The notes: generated from the letters alone by a model not told the origin. DNA of 64,000 bases from Pseudoclavibacter helvolus (GCF_014191305.1 NZ_JACHWJ010000005.1:186001-250000), one strand, 5' to 3'. Shown: positions 43,584 through 52,793, counted from the stretch's first letter. A program made the numbers and translations.

Positions 43584-44869
43584 GCTGGTTCACGCAGATC
43601 GCCGGGGCGTTCATCGAGGCATGGGATGAGCTTCGTGTGCACCGCGTTCGGGTGACGCTCGCGCTTGTCGGCATCGGCATCGCCGTCTTCGCGATCGTTG
43701 CCGTCACGGGGCTGGGCTCGATCACGAGGCAGTCGTCGATCGAGGTCTCCGAGCGTTCGAGTGGGCGCCCCGCGAGCTACCAGCTCATGGTGTCGAGTGA
43801 GGCCACCGACGAGAAGGTGGCGATCTACGAGGCGGCGTACGCTGCCGCCATCGAGCGGTACGGCATCACGTACCAGTCGATGTCCGGATACGGGTCGACG
43901 CGCATCCAGTTCGTTGACGGGGTCGCCGACGTCGAGTCGATGATCGTCGACCCGCCCTTCGGCGAGATGCACCGAGTGAAGCTACTGGAGGGCTCCTGGT
44001 TGGCCGCCTCCGACTCGGATCGCTTGGCGCCGGCAGTGGTCATCAACGAGACGATGTGGAACCGGCTGGGTAATCCTTCGATGGCAGAGCATCCGACGCT
44101 TCAGGTCGCCGGATCCGCGCCGACGACGGCCGTCGTGGTCGGCGTCTCCGCCAACATCTACCCCGACTACCCGGAGCAGTTGTACGTGCTGAGCGACGCC
44201 CAGCATCTCATCGGCGCCAGTTCGAACGGCGGCGGGATGATGGGCGGCGGGATGATGAGCAGCTTCGTCTCAGACCCGTCGATGGGTGGCAGCGAGGGAT
44301 CCTCGGCGACGTTCCCCACCTACGAGCTGTGGTTGCCGCTCGAAAACCACGAGGAACTGTCGAGCCAGATCGTGCGCGACCTGAAGGCAGCTCTCGGCGA
44401 GGGTGGCTCGGTCGAGGCGCAGCGCATCGACTACCTGTCCTGGGGCGACGACCCGTTCCTTGCGGTGCAGATCCTCGTGACGGCGGTCGGCGGCATCGTG
44501 CTCCTGGTCGGCACGATCGGGTTCGTGAACTTGTCGATCGTGACGGTGAAGCAGCGGGTGCGCGAGATCGGCATCCGGCGTTCGTTCGGCGCGACGGGAG
44601 GCCGGGTGTTCTTCTCGATCCTGCTCGAGAGCGTGGTCGGGACGCTGCTCGCGGGCATTGTCGGGATCGGATGCGCGATCGTCACGCTCCAGAATCCGCT
44701 TGTCCAACAGGCGATCACGGGCGGGCTCGGGCTGACCGATTCGGTGCCGTTCCCGGTGGATGCGGCGGTGCTTGGCATCGTGGTGAGCGTCGGAGTCGGG
44801 CTGCTCGCAGGGTTCATCCCCGCCGTCATCGCGACGCGCAGCAATGTGATCGACGCGATCAGGTCGTAG
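43580..44869 (+). CDS. ABC transporter permease, FtsX/MacB fold
   Basis: 429 residues, GTG start overlapping the ATPase stop (GTGA). One N-terminal helix (LALVGIGIAVFAIVAVTGLGS), a large extracytoplasmic domain of about 240 residues that includes an odd Met/Gly-rich patch SSNGGGMMGGGMMSSF, and three C-terminal helices with the FtsX core VKQRVREIGIRRSFGATGGRVFFSILLESVVGTLLAGIVG. It probably exports a peptide, antibiotic or lipid-linked compound together with the adaptor. The Met-rich patch might bind a soft metal such as Cu(I); that is speculative. Confidence 0.9.
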   Translation: MSWFTQIAGAFIEAWDELRVHRVRVTLALVGIGIAVFAIVAVTGLGSITRQSSIEVSERSSGRPASYQLMVSSEATDEKVAIYEAAYAAAIERYGITYQSMSGYGSTRIQFVDGVADVESMIVDPPFGEMHRVKLLEGSWLAASDSDRLAPAVVINETMWNRLGNPSMAEHPTLQVAGSAPTTAVVVGVSANIYPDYPEQLYVLSDAQHLIGASSNGGGMMGGGMMSSFVSDPSMGGSEGSSATFPTYELWLPLENHEELSSQIVRDLKAALGEGGSVEAQRIDYLSWGDDPFLAVQILVTAVGGIVLLVGTIGFVNLSIVTVKQRVREIGIRRSFGATGGRVFFSILLESVVGTLLAGIVGIGCAIVTLQNPLVQQAITGGLGLTDSVPFPVDAAVLGIVVSVGVGLLAGFIPAVIATRSNVIDAIRS

Positions 44870-44921
44870 AAAGAAGGAGCGCCGCGGGGCTCGCGTCGCG
44901 GCCGCCGGGCCGGCTCGGGCT

Positions 44922-45015
44922 ACGGGGCTCGTTCAGGTGCACGGGGCTCGTTCAGGTGCACGGGGCTCGTTCGGATGTACGGGCTCGTTCAGGTGCACGG
45001 GACTCGTTCGGCGGC
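44922..45015. repeat. Tandem 19-base repeats after the efflux operon
   Basis: About five units: ACGGGGCTCGTTCAGGTGC at 44922 and 44941 (identical), variants at 44960 and 44979, and a partial at 44997. The gap 44870-45143 between convergent genes holds no gene. Confidence 0.85.
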
Positions 45016-45143
45016 TGCGCGCGGGCTGCATCGGCGACTCGCCCCGACGCACACCGATGAACGCCGACGTGTCTCGGCGCTGGCTGAGCCCAATCGAGCT
45101 TCGGCGACGGAGCCCCTCCGGAGCTGTCGAGTTGTGCCGGCGG

Positions 45144-45812
45144 TCAGCTGGCCTGCGTGACTTCTAGCGCGGCGATCGGCGTGCCGAAACGTAGGGCGGC
45201 TACGACGGCCCAGATAAGGAGCAGCGGCAGCGCGACGTAGGCGGCGGCCATGAGGGGCGCGATCAACGTCAGGTAGCCGGCGGCCGAAACGAGGAGCGCG
45301 AGGACGGTCGCGCCGCTGACGAGTGTCGTCCAGAGCACGCGCCGGGTCTGACCGACGAGGACGATCAGCACGAGTGCCGCGAGCGCCAGCATCTTCACAC
45401 CGTCAATGACCTGGATAGCTGCCCAGATCTGCCCTGAGTCGAGACCGATCACGCCCGCTGCTCCGTCGGATGCGAGCCCGAAGGTGAGGAGCGCTTCGCC
45501 AGCCAGCTGAACAAGCGAGAGCACGAGGGTTGCCAGTCCGGCGCCGCGGGTGGCTTTGCGCATCCGCTCGCTGCCGAGCAGCGTCGACATTCCGTAGAGG
45601 GCGACGGCGGCGAGGCCATGCACGAGGGCCGCGTTGACGAGCACGCTCGGCGAGGTGGCGTAGGCCTCCGCGATGGAGGCTGAGCTGTCGTTCGGGGTGA
45701 CCTCGGGGGCGCCGACCAGCAGTCCGCTGACCCAGGCTGAGACGTAGACGCCGCACCACACCCACAGCGTGCGCTGGATCTCGAGCGTGGGGGCCGCGAG
45801 GGGTGTTGTCAT
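45144..45812 (-). CDS. Hypothetical multi-pass membrane protein
   Basis: 222 residues from the ATG at 45812 (MTTPLAAPTLEIQRTLWVW); the longer frame to 45905 is less likely. Six hydrophobic segments, for example LWVWCGVYVSAWVSGLLVG, LVNAALVHGLAAVALYGMSTLLG, GLATLVLSLVQLAGEALLTFGL, MLALAALVLIVLVGQ, LVSGATVLALLVSAAGYLTLIA and AYVALPLLLIWAVVAAL. No family recognised. Divergent from the DUF222 gene. Confidence 0.75.
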   Translation of the reverse strand: MTTPLAAPTLEIQRTLWVWCGVYVSAWVSGLLVGAPEVTPNDSSASIAEAYATSPSVLVNAALVHGLAAVALYGMSTLLGSERMRKATRGAGLATLVLSLVQLAGEALLTFGLASDGAAGVIGLDSGQIWAAIQVIDGVKMLALAALVLIVLVGQTRRVLWTTLVSGATVLALLVSAAGYLTLIAPLMAAAYVALPLLLIWAVVAALRFGTPIAALEVTQAS

Positions 45813-46023
45813 GCTGCAACGGTAGCCGGGGCGCACGCGGAGAGGCTGTGCTCGAATAAGAGTGCTGCTTGGCGAGGCCAGGCCGGGCACTGCAAGCCGA
45901 GACATGGTCGGGCAGTCGCGAGCCAGTCGTCAGCATGCAGCACGGGCCGATCGGTCAGAATTCTTTCCGCAAGAAGTGACCGGCCATGCACAGAATGTCG
46001 GTGGTCCGCGAGACGATGCAGGC

Positions 46024-48075
46024 ATGCAGAAAGAACCGGTCGACAACGAGGCACCGCGGCCCGCGGCGCCCGGTCGTTCCGCTCGCATCCGGGAGGTGCG
46101 TGACCGCCTTGCGGCCTGCCTCGGTGTCGATCCCGCCGTCGTCGACAGCGCTTGCCAAGAGGCCGAAGACCGAACGGTCGGCCATCGCCGTACTCTGCTG
46201 ATCTACGCGCTTGCCGACAACCAGCGGCAGCTCAACCGGCTGCACGGCGAGCAAGCTGAGCTGCACGCTCGGGCACTGGAAATGGGCCTTCGCAGCGACG
46301 AGGTCGCCGGCACCTCGAGCCCGGCGGTCGAGGTGCGGTCGCTTGCGGCTGAGATCGGAGCCGTGTCTGGCAGGTCGCAGCGGTCGGTGCAGATCGAGTT
46401 GGGTCGGTCGGATGCGATGGCCAACCTGTTCGAGCCGGTCCAGGTGTCGATGAAGTCCGGGGCGATCAGTCGTGCGCATGCGCTCGTGATCGTCGACGCC
46501 GGTCTGCGCATCGTGCATCCCAACCCTGCCGAGCTCGCGCGACGCCGGGAGGAGTTCTGCCGGGTGGTGCTCGAGAAGGCCGCGTCCACGACTCCCGGGC
46601 GCATCAAGGCGATTGCGGAGCGCGCCGCGGAGGAGCTCACGGAGGAGTCGCTCGACGAGCGTTTCGAGCGGGCACGCCGCGCGCGCCGGGTCACGCTGAC
46701 CCAGCTCGACGATGGGCTTGGCGAGCTCACGATCATCGACTCCTACGCTAAGCTCCGGTTGGTCTTCGACCGAACGACGAGGCAAGCGCGAGTCATCAGT
46801 GATGCCGAGCGACGGGCAGCCAGGGATGCCAACGCAGCCGGGGAAACCAACGAGCGAGCCGACTCCGATCGCGATGCGGACGCTCCCGAGGCCGGGGCCG
46901 GCGATCCCGAGGGGCAGTTGGGCGGATCCGAACTCCCCGAGCCGCGTTCGCTCGACGAGGTGCGAGCCGATGTGCTGGGCGACAGCTTCCTCCGGGCGAC
47001 GCCAGAGGAGTTGAAGGGCCGAGATCCGATCAAGGCGAAGGTCGCGTTCGTGGTTCCCACCGAGGGGTTCCTCGCACCGGCAGCGCCTCCGCACCGCGGA
47101 ACACCGGCGGGCCCAACACCTGGTGCGCCTGAGAAAGTCGACGTTCAGCGACCGCGCGTGACCTCAACTCCGGCGCTCCTCGACGGCTACATCCCCGTAC
47201 CGACCTCCGAGGTTCGTCGTCTCATCGACGCAGCTCCCGAGTTCGAGCGCATCTTCACCGATCCGATCAAGGGCACGCTTGTCGACGTCGACAGCTACCG
47301 TCCGACGAGCGCGATGCGGCGACGTCTCGCCGTTCGCGACGGGCGATGCCGGTTCGTGGGCTGCATGATGCCGGCGAACCGTTGCGAGATCGACCACACT
47401 GAGGCGTGGGAGGAAGGCGGCCCCACGAGCCTCCCCAACCTCGGTCACCTCTGCAAGGGCGACCACACGGGCAAGCACCACGGCGATTGGGCCGTGGAGC
47501 AGCTGCCCGATGGAATCTACGAGTGGCAAACGCCCACGGGGTTCGCGTTTCGTGACGAGCCCGTGCAGTTCGGGCGGCTCACCTCACTGCCCCAGCCCCA
47601 GACCCAGACCCAGACCCAGACCCAACCTGTCGCGGATGCCCAAACCCTAGACCCGCCAACTCTTCGAGAACCGGGTGAGCCGCACAAGCCCGTGGACCCT
47701 GGGGAACCTCGGGACCCCAGCGGCCCCAGCGGCCCTGGCGACCCTGGCGACCCTGGCGACCCTGGCGACGCTGGCGACGCTGGCGACGCTGGCGACGCTG
47801 GCGACGCTGGCGACGCTGGCGACGCTGGCGACGAGGATCATCGCAGACGTTTCCCGAAGATCGGGTATCTGGAGGAGTTTCGGAGTGAGCGCGCGGCGAA
47901 GAAGGCGGCCGCGGAGGCGGAGGCCTCGCGGACGCGGCAGCCGCAGTTCCGACCCACCGCGCAACAAAGCAGGGCTGATGCGCTCGAGCGGAATCTGCCG
48001 GAGGGCGGGGCGAGAACCGGAGATCGAGCGGACGAGGGGCCCTTGGACTCCTCACACGATCCACCGCCCTTCTAG
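46024..48075 (+). CDS. DUF222 and HNH endonuclease domain protein with Gly-Asp-Pro/Ala repeats
   Basis: 683 residues. The N-terminal DUF222 (residues 1-240) contains RSDAMANLFEPVQVSMKSGAISRAHALVIVD and RRARRVTLTQLDDGLGELTIIDSYAKLRLVFD. The C-terminal HNH nuclease is RRRLAVRDGRCRFVGCMMPANRCEIDHTEAWEEGGPTSLPNLGHLCKGDHTGKHHGDW, with two Cys and the H-N-H triad apparently present. After it a QTQTQTQTQ stretch and a run of GDP/GDA triplets (about residues 570-604) form a low-complexity linker before a charged tail. Such proteins are multicopy in Microbacteriaceae; their role is not established, though a link to mobile 13E12-type repeats is often noted. Confidence 0.9.
   Translation: MQKEPVDNEAPRPAAPGRSARIREVRDRLAACLGVDPAVVDSACQEAEDRTVGHRRTLLIYALADNQRQLNRLHGEQAELHARALEMGLRSDEVAGTSSPAVEVRSLAAEIGAVSGRSQRSVQIELGRSDAMANLFEPVQVSMKSGAISRAHALVIVDAGLRIVHPNPAELARRREEFCRVVLEKAASTTPGRIKAIAERAAEELTEESLDERFERARRARRVTLTQLDDGLGELTIIDSYAKLRLVFDRTTRQARVISDAERRAARDANAAGETNERADSDRDADAPEAGAGDPEGQLGGSELPEPRSLDEVRADVLGDSFLRATPEELKGRDPIKAKVAFVVPTEGFLAPAAPPHRGTPAGPTPGAPEKVDVQRPRVTSTPALLDGYIPVPTSEVRRLIDAAPEFERIFTDPIKGTLVDVDSYRPTSAMRRRLAVRDGRCRFVGCMMPANRCEIDHTEAWEEGGPTSLPNLGHLCKGDHTGKHHGDWAVEQLPDGIYEWQTPTGFAFRDEPVQFGRLTSLPQPQTQTQTQTQPVADAQTLDPPTLREPGEPHKPVDPGEPRDPSGPSGPGDPGDPGDPGDAGDAGDAGDAGDAGDAGDAGDEDHRRRFPKIGYLEEFRSERAAKKAAAEAEASRTRQPQFRPTAQQSRADALERNLPEGGARTGDRADEGPLDSSHDPPPF
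47731..47835 (+). repeat. In-frame 9-base tandem repeat encoding Gly-Asp-Pro/Ala
   Basis: Copies of GGCGACCCT then GGCGACGCT run without frame loss for about eleven units inside the DUF222/HNH gene. Unit length is a multiple of 3, so copy-number change would keep the frame. Confidence 0.9.
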
Positions 48076-48291
48076 CCCTCGAATTCCCACCCCCCTCACC
48101 GTTGGCAGGGCGTCGAGAAGTCGTACATTGAGGCAAGGGCTCCGGAAATCGGGTGCCCATACAACACGACGAGGGCGACACGAAGCAGCGGCGGTCGCAA
48201 CAGCTTCCGCGGCAGCTCCAGCTGCCAGAGCAGCAAGCGCCCAAGCAGCAGGCAGCAAGAAGCAACAAGCTCGAGAGCGCGATCAAGCGAT

Positions 48292-48329
48292 CTCGTGAGC
48301 TCGTGAGCGCGATCAAGCAAGCTCACGAG
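48292..48329. promoter_or_regulatory. Alternating CTCGTGAGC repeats forming a hairpin before the RibD-like gene
   Basis: CTCGTGAGC occurs at 48292 and 48300 and its complement GCTCACGAG at 48321-48329; GCGATCAAG repeats three times nearby. Either left copy can pair with the right one. The rest of 48076-48348 shows Gln-codon-rich DNA but no convincing gene. Confidence 0.4.
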
Positions 48330-48348
48330 TGCGATCAAGAGAGACGCC

Positions 48349-48984
48349 ATGGCCGGTCAGATCATCATCGATCTCTTCACAACACTGGACGGGGTGCAGC
48401 AGGCTCCGGGCGGTCCTGAGGAGGATCCGGAGGGCGGCTTCCAGTACGGGGGCTGGCAGGCGCCGCTCATGGATGAGGCCGAGGGGGACGCGGTCAACGA
48501 GGGCGTTCAGAGCATGGATGCGCTGCTGTTGGGAAGGAAGACGTACGACATCTTCGCCGCCTACTGGCCTCAGTACTCGGATGGCCCCTCCGACAGCATC
48601 GCGTCGGTCTTCAACAGGATCCCGAAGTACGTGGCATCGCGGGGCAACCCCGACCTCTCGTGGGAGGCCTCGCACCTGGTCGGGCCCGACCTCGCTGCCG
48701 AGGTGGCGGCGATACGGGATCGGCACAGCAGCATCCACGTCGTGGGGAGCGTCAATTTCGCTCAGGCGCTGGTGCGTGAGGGCCTCTTCGATGTCCTGAA
48801 TCTGTGGGTGTATCCGGTGGTGCTGGGATCAGGGAAGCGTCTCTTCCCCGACGACGGGCCACCCCTCGGGCTCACGCTCCTCGAGCCGCCCATCGCTTCC
48901 CCAGGAGGATGCGTGCTCCTCAAGTACGGCCCAGGCGGACCCGTCGAAACCGCGGACATGGACGAGGCGCTCCGCGAACGCTGA
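48349..48984 (+). CDS. Dihydrofolate reductase family protein (RibD C-terminal domain)
   Basis: 211 residues. RibD_C/DHFR-like fold: IIIDLFTTLDGVQQAPGGPEEDPEGGFQYGGW at the N-terminus, LLLGRKTYDIFAAYWPQ as the central NADP-contact motif, IHVVGSVNFAQALVREGLFDVLNLWVYPVVLGSGKRLF near the C-terminus. This small stand-alone class is widespread in actinobacteria and of unknown substrate, probably an NADPH-dependent reductase. The ATG has GAGAGA just upstream. It ends 15 bases from the convergent nuclease-like gene. Confidence 0.87.
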   Translation: MAGQIIIDLFTTLDGVQQAPGGPEEDPEGGFQYGGWQAPLMDEAEGDAVNEGVQSMDALLLGRKTYDIFAAYWPQYSDGPSDSIASVFNRIPKYVASRGNPDLSWEASHLVGPDLAAEVAAIRDRHSSIHVVGSVNFAQALVREGLFDVLNLWVYPVVLGSGKRLFPDDGPPLGLTLLEPPIASPGGCVLLKYGPGGPVETADMDEALRER

Positions 48985-48999
48985 GCTTCTCAGCAGCCC

Positions 49000-50094
49000 T
49001 TACTCGTAGCGCGCAACTGACGCACGAATGAGCTCCGCGTGTTCGTAGATGTCCTGGATCTCATTAATGGGAATCTTCGTCTCGGTCTTGGCCTCGTCGA
49101 AGACCCCGAGATACTTCTGTTTCTTGCCATTGAACCAGAGGCGCGCGATCGGTTTCCGGTTGTTGTCGTCGATCAGCACAGCGAAATAGGACTTCGCGTC
49201 GCGGTGCGTGACTCTCTGCGGTTTGACGTGCGCACACGCGATGGCCTTGACGACCTGGTAGCCCTCAAGCTCCTCCAGGGTGGTTTCGATTTCAGTATCC
49301 CGGTCGAGGTCCTCGACGGCTACCCCTTCGCTCTCGACCTCATGTTGAGACTCGGCTGGCACCGAAACGGGCAGCGCGGATGCGCCCAAGGCAGTCTTGA
49401 GGCGGTCATTGACCTGTTCCGTCAGGAACTGCTTGGTGGCGTTGGGTACGAGGAGACTGAACTGTTCACGAACCTTCTGCGTAAACGACCCGTCATACAC
49501 GCGACTCGTAAAGAACTTGATCCACTCGTCAGAAGGATCACGGAACTGCGCCGCGATCTCTCGCTTCAACGCGCCAACGTACTTCAGCTCCTCAGCCGCG
49601 TTGATGATCGAATCGAGATCGAAGACTTCCTTTGTGAGCTTCTTGAGCTCAGGGATCAGTGTCTCGTCGATGTCACTCAGGTCCAACACTAGGAAGGGCT
49701 TTTCGTCCATCCTGTTCGGAGCGTCGAGATCGGTGAAGAAGTTGTAAACTTCGCCGTTAGTGAGCACCGCAATGCGGGCATTGGTCACCGCGAAGTAGCG
49801 GAACAGCTGAGATGCATGCTCGATCTTGAGCGCGCCGGTAGAGCTCTTGCACTCGATCAGCATCTGGACTTCGCCATCCCGCATGATCGCGTAGTCGATC
49901 TTCTCGCCCTTCTTCACGCCGACATCAGCCGTGAACTCGGGCACAACTTCAAGCGGGTTGAAGACGTCGTAGCCCAAAATCGTCGAGATGAACGGCATGA
50001 TGAATGCGTTCTTCGTTGCTTCTTCGGTCTGTATTGCTTCGCGTTGATTCGCGACCTTGAGTGCGAGTGCGGCGAGTCGCTCGTTGAAGTCCAT
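49000..50094 (-). CDS. HsdR N-terminal-like restriction nuclease domain protein, orphan
   Basis: 364 residues from the ATG at 50094 with ribosome binding site AGGAGTGAG. The first 150 residues resemble the type I restriction R-subunit N-terminal nuclease: DYAIMRDGEVQMLIECKSS gives a PD-(D/E)XK core with D67, E81 and K83, preceded by TEEATKNAFIMPFISTILGYDVFNPLEVVPEF. No helicase follows; instead a helical middle and a C-terminal region (SYFAVLIDDNNRKPIARLWFNGKKQKYLGVFDE) complete it. Base composition is visibly less GC-rich than both neighbours, suggesting transfer. No methylase is nearby. It may be a stand-alone defence or DNA-damage nuclease; function unproven. Confidence 0.85.
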   Translation of the reverse strand: MDFNERLAALALKVANQREAIQTEEATKNAFIMPFISTILGYDVFNPLEVVPEFTADVGVKKGEKIDYAIMRDGEVQMLIECKSSTGALKIEHASQLFRYFAVTNARIAVLTNGEVYNFFTDLDAPNRMDEKPFLVLDLSDIDETLIPELKKLTKEVFDLDSIINAAEELKYVGALKREIAAQFRDPSDEWIKFFTSRVYDGSFTQKVREQFSLLVPNATKQFLTEQVNDRLKTALGASALPVSVPAESQHEVESEGVAVEDLDRDTEIETTLEELEGYQVVKAIACAHVKPQRVTHRDAKSYFAVLIDDNNRKPIARLWFNGKKQKYLGVFDEAKTETKIPINEIQDIYEHAELIRASVARYE

Positions 50095-50193
50095 CTCACT
50101 CCTTCGTGGATTGAAGGAGATAGTAGTTCTCTTGCGCCGCGCGGTTATCCCTAGACAAATCGCCAATTATCCGGAGATCGCGCGATGAGCGCC

Positions 50194-50231
50194 TGACTGC
50201 GGAGCGAGGCCTGAGCACCGCCCCGCAGTCA
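50194..50231 (-). terminator. Hairpin terminator after the MMPL gene
   Basis: Perfect 9-bp inverted repeat TGACTGCGG (50194-50202) / CCGCAGTCA (50223-50231), ten bases beyond the - strand stop codon; 20-base loop with additional possible pairing. Confidence 0.5.
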
Positions 50232-50240
50232 TCGTGACCC

Positions 50241-52793
50241 TTAGTGCACCGGATGCTTGCGCTCGAGTGCGGCGCCTTCGACGTCGACGTTCGGCATGAT
50301 CTTGTCGAGCCACTTCGGGAGCCACCAGGCGGACTTCCCGAGGAGGTGCATGAGCGACGGCATGATGAGCATGCGCACGATGAACGCGTCGAGGAGCACA
50401 CCGAACGCGAGCCCGAAGCCGATGGAACGGATCATGGTCGACTCGGCGAACACGAACCCGCCGAAGACCGACACCATAATGAGCGCCGCCGCGATGACCA
50501 CGGCCCGCCCGGCTCGGAAGCCCTGCACCACAGCCACGCGCGCCTCGGCCCCGTGCACGTACGCTTCGCGCATCCCGGACGCGAGGAAGAGCTGGTAATC
50601 CATGGCAAGCCCGAAGAGGATGCCCACGAGGATGACGGGTAGGAAGCTCAGGATCGGCCCCGTCGCGTGCAAGCCGATGAGGTCGGCGAACCAGCCCCAC
50701 TGGAAGACGGCGACCACGGCCCCGTACGTCGCGAACAGCGACAGGATGAACCCGCCCGTCGCGATGAGCGGCACGAGGATCGACCGGAACACGAGGATCA
50801 TGATGAGCAGCGACAGGCCCACGACGAGCGCAATGTAGAGCGGCAGCACCGAGTTGAGCCCCTCGGAGATGTCGATGTTGATCGCGGCCTGACCGGCGAC
50901 GCCGAGCGTGATGCCGTCCTCGATCTCCGGCAGTGCACGAAGCTCGCCAACAAGCTCCTCAGTGGAGACGCTGTTCGGCCCCTCCGCCGGAATCACCTGG
51001 AAGGCGGTGAGGCTCTTGTTGTCGGAAACCCCGATCGGGGCGACCGCCGTGACGTCGTCGAGCGAGGCGAGCTTCTCCGCGACGAGCACCTGCTTGTCGA
51101 GCACGCCCGCGTCGTCGAGCCCCTCCGGCAGCGTCGCAGTGACGAGCAGCGGCCCAGTCGTCCCCGCCCCGAACTGCTCCTCCGTGATCGTGAACGCCTG
51201 GTACGACGCCGACTCCTCTGGCTCAGAGGAACCGTCCGGCAGGCCAACCCGCATCGAGAGCGCCGGGATTGCGATCGTCAGCAGCACCGCAACACCCGCG
51301 AACACCGTGACGATGGCCCGCCACGTGGGCATGGCCTTCAGCGGAGCCGCATGGGCAGCACGCACCTGCCCCGTCACGACGCCGACACCGCCGGTCGCAG
51401 ACCCCTCAGTGCCCGTACCGTGCAGCTTGCGGATGTGCGCCCGGCGACGCTTGTTGAGCACGCGCATCCCGAGCTTCCCCAGCAGGGCAGGCGTGAGCGT
51501 GATAGCGATCAGCACAGCGATGAGCACGCACACTGCGCCGGCCGTTCCCATGAGTCCGAGGAACGGGATACCCGTCACGTTGAGAGCCAGCAGCGCCACG
51601 ATGACCGTCGCACCCGCGAACACAACCGCGTTCCCCGCGGTGCCGTTGGCGAGCCCGATCGACTCGCGGACGTCCATGCCCTGCATGAGCTGCTTGCGGT
51701 GCCGGTTCACGATGAACAGCGAGTAGTCGATGCCCACGGCAAGTCCGAGCATGATGCCGAGGACCGGGGTGACCGACGCCATCTGGACGACGCCCGAGAA
51801 GGAGAGCACGCTGACGACACCGATCGCGACGCCAACGAGCGCCGTGAGAATCGGCAGGGATGCGGCAAGCGCCGACCCGAGCAGCACGAGCAGCACGATG
51901 GCCGCGAACACGAGACCGATGGCCTCGCCGATACCGAAGATCTGCGGAACGCTCTGCGCGATGTCCGTCGAGAACGCCACGTTGACGCCCTCCACCGGGT
52001 GCGCCTCGAAGTACTCGATGACGCCCTGCTTGGCGTCCTCGCTCAGCTCGAGGCGAGGCTCCGTGAAGGACACGTTGACGATCGCCGTCGAGCCGTCCTC
52101 GGAGACGAGGCTGATGCCGTCAGACAGCTCAACGAGCGCCGCACCGTTCTCCAGCTGCTGCAGCTGCGTGTCAATCTCGGCCTGCGACGCATCCAACGTG
52201 GCCTGCTGCTCTGCGAGCGCCTGCACCTGAACGTCCAACTGCGCCTGCTGACCCGCGAGCGCCTCGACCTGCGCGGCCGGGTTGCCCGCAGCTTCGAGCT
52301 GCTGCTTCGCCGCGTCGAGTTGCGCCTGCGCTGCATCGAGCTGTGCCTTGCCACCGTCGAGCTGGGCCTGCCCCGCATCAAGCTGGGCCTGCCCGGCCTC
52401 GATCTGCGTGCGCCCGCTCTCGACCTGCGCCGCCTGCCCCTCAAGCTCCGCCGTCGCCGAGAAGGGGTCGATGACGTCGGCGACATCGGCGAGCTCGCCC
52501 CGATCCGCGATGACCGCGCTGATCTCCGCGCGCTGCGCGTCCGTCAGCGCCGACCCGTCAGCCGTCGAGTAGACGACCGTGCCGGATGCGCCCGCGAAGT
52601 CGGGCAGCTGCTCTTCGAGCTCCGAGATGACCTCACCGGATGCTGTACCAGGCACATCGAAGCTCGACGACAGCCCCTTGAACCCGATCAGGAAGCCACC
52701 AACGGCGAGCCCCAGGATGACCAGCCAGGCCCCCACGATGACCCACACTCGGCGGGTCGCGAAGTTCCCCAGGCGGTACAGCAGTTCGGCCAT
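50241..52793 (-). CDS. MMPL family (RND) transporter
   Basis: 850 residues from the ATG at 52793, preceded by GAGAGG six bases away (earlier starts at 52799 and 52835 are possible). Twelve membrane helices in two blocks of one plus five. The first extracytoplasmic loop holds a coiled coil of repeated heptad-like units (IEAGQAQLDAGQAQLDGG...). Family motifs: VTPVLGIMLGLAVGIDYSLFIVNRHRKQL in the first half and FLPVILVGILFGLAMDYQLFLASGMREAYVHG in the second, with the Asp residues of proton relay. It probably exports a lipid or hydrophobic toxin; the divergent TetR suggests inducible efflux. Confidence 0.93.
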   Translation of the reverse strand: MAELLYRLGNFATRRVWVIVGAWLVILGLAVGGFLIGFKGLSSSFDVPGTASGEVISELEEQLPDFAGASGTVVYSTADGSALTDAQRAEISAVIADRGELADVADVIDPFSATAELEGQAAQVESGRTQIEAGQAQLDAGQAQLDGGKAQLDAAQAQLDAAKQQLEAAGNPAAQVEALAGQQAQLDVQVQALAEQQATLDASQAEIDTQLQQLENGAALVELSDGISLVSEDGSTAIVNVSFTEPRLELSEDAKQGVIEYFEAHPVEGVNVAFSTDIAQSVPQIFGIGEAIGLVFAAIVLLVLLGSALAASLPILTALVGVAIGVVSVLSFSGVVQMASVTPVLGIMLGLAVGIDYSLFIVNRHRKQLMQGMDVRESIGLANGTAGNAVVFAGATVIVALLALNVTGIPFLGLMGTAGAVCVLIAVLIAITLTPALLGKLGMRVLNKRRRAHIRKLHGTGTEGSATGGVGVVTGQVRAAHAAPLKAMPTWRAIVTVFAGVAVLLTIAIPALSMRVGLPDGSSEPEESASYQAFTITEEQFGAGTTGPLLVTATLPEGLDDAGVLDKQVLVAEKLASLDDVTAVAPIGVSDNKSLTAFQVIPAEGPNSVSTEELVGELRALPEIEDGITLGVAGQAAINIDISEGLNSVLPLYIALVVGLSLLIMILVFRSILVPLIATGGFILSLFATYGAVVAVFQWGWFADLIGLHATGPILSFLPVILVGILFGLAMDYQLFLASGMREAYVHGAEARVAVVQGFRAGRAVVIAAALIMVSVFGGFVFAESTMIRSIGFGLAFGVLLDAFIVRMLIMPSLMHLLGKSAWWLPKWLDKIMPNVDVEGAALERKHPVH

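Noticed and set aside
46024-48075. Transposon or integron remnant because of the HNH domain
   Set aside because: No terminal inverted repeats, target duplication or transposase; DUF222/HNH genes are ordinary multicopy genes in this family of bacteria.
48153-48419. Gln-rich + strand frame overlapping the start of the RibD-like gene
   Set aside because: It overlaps the well-supported gene at 48349 by 71 bases, is highly biased in composition and lacks a ribosome binding site.
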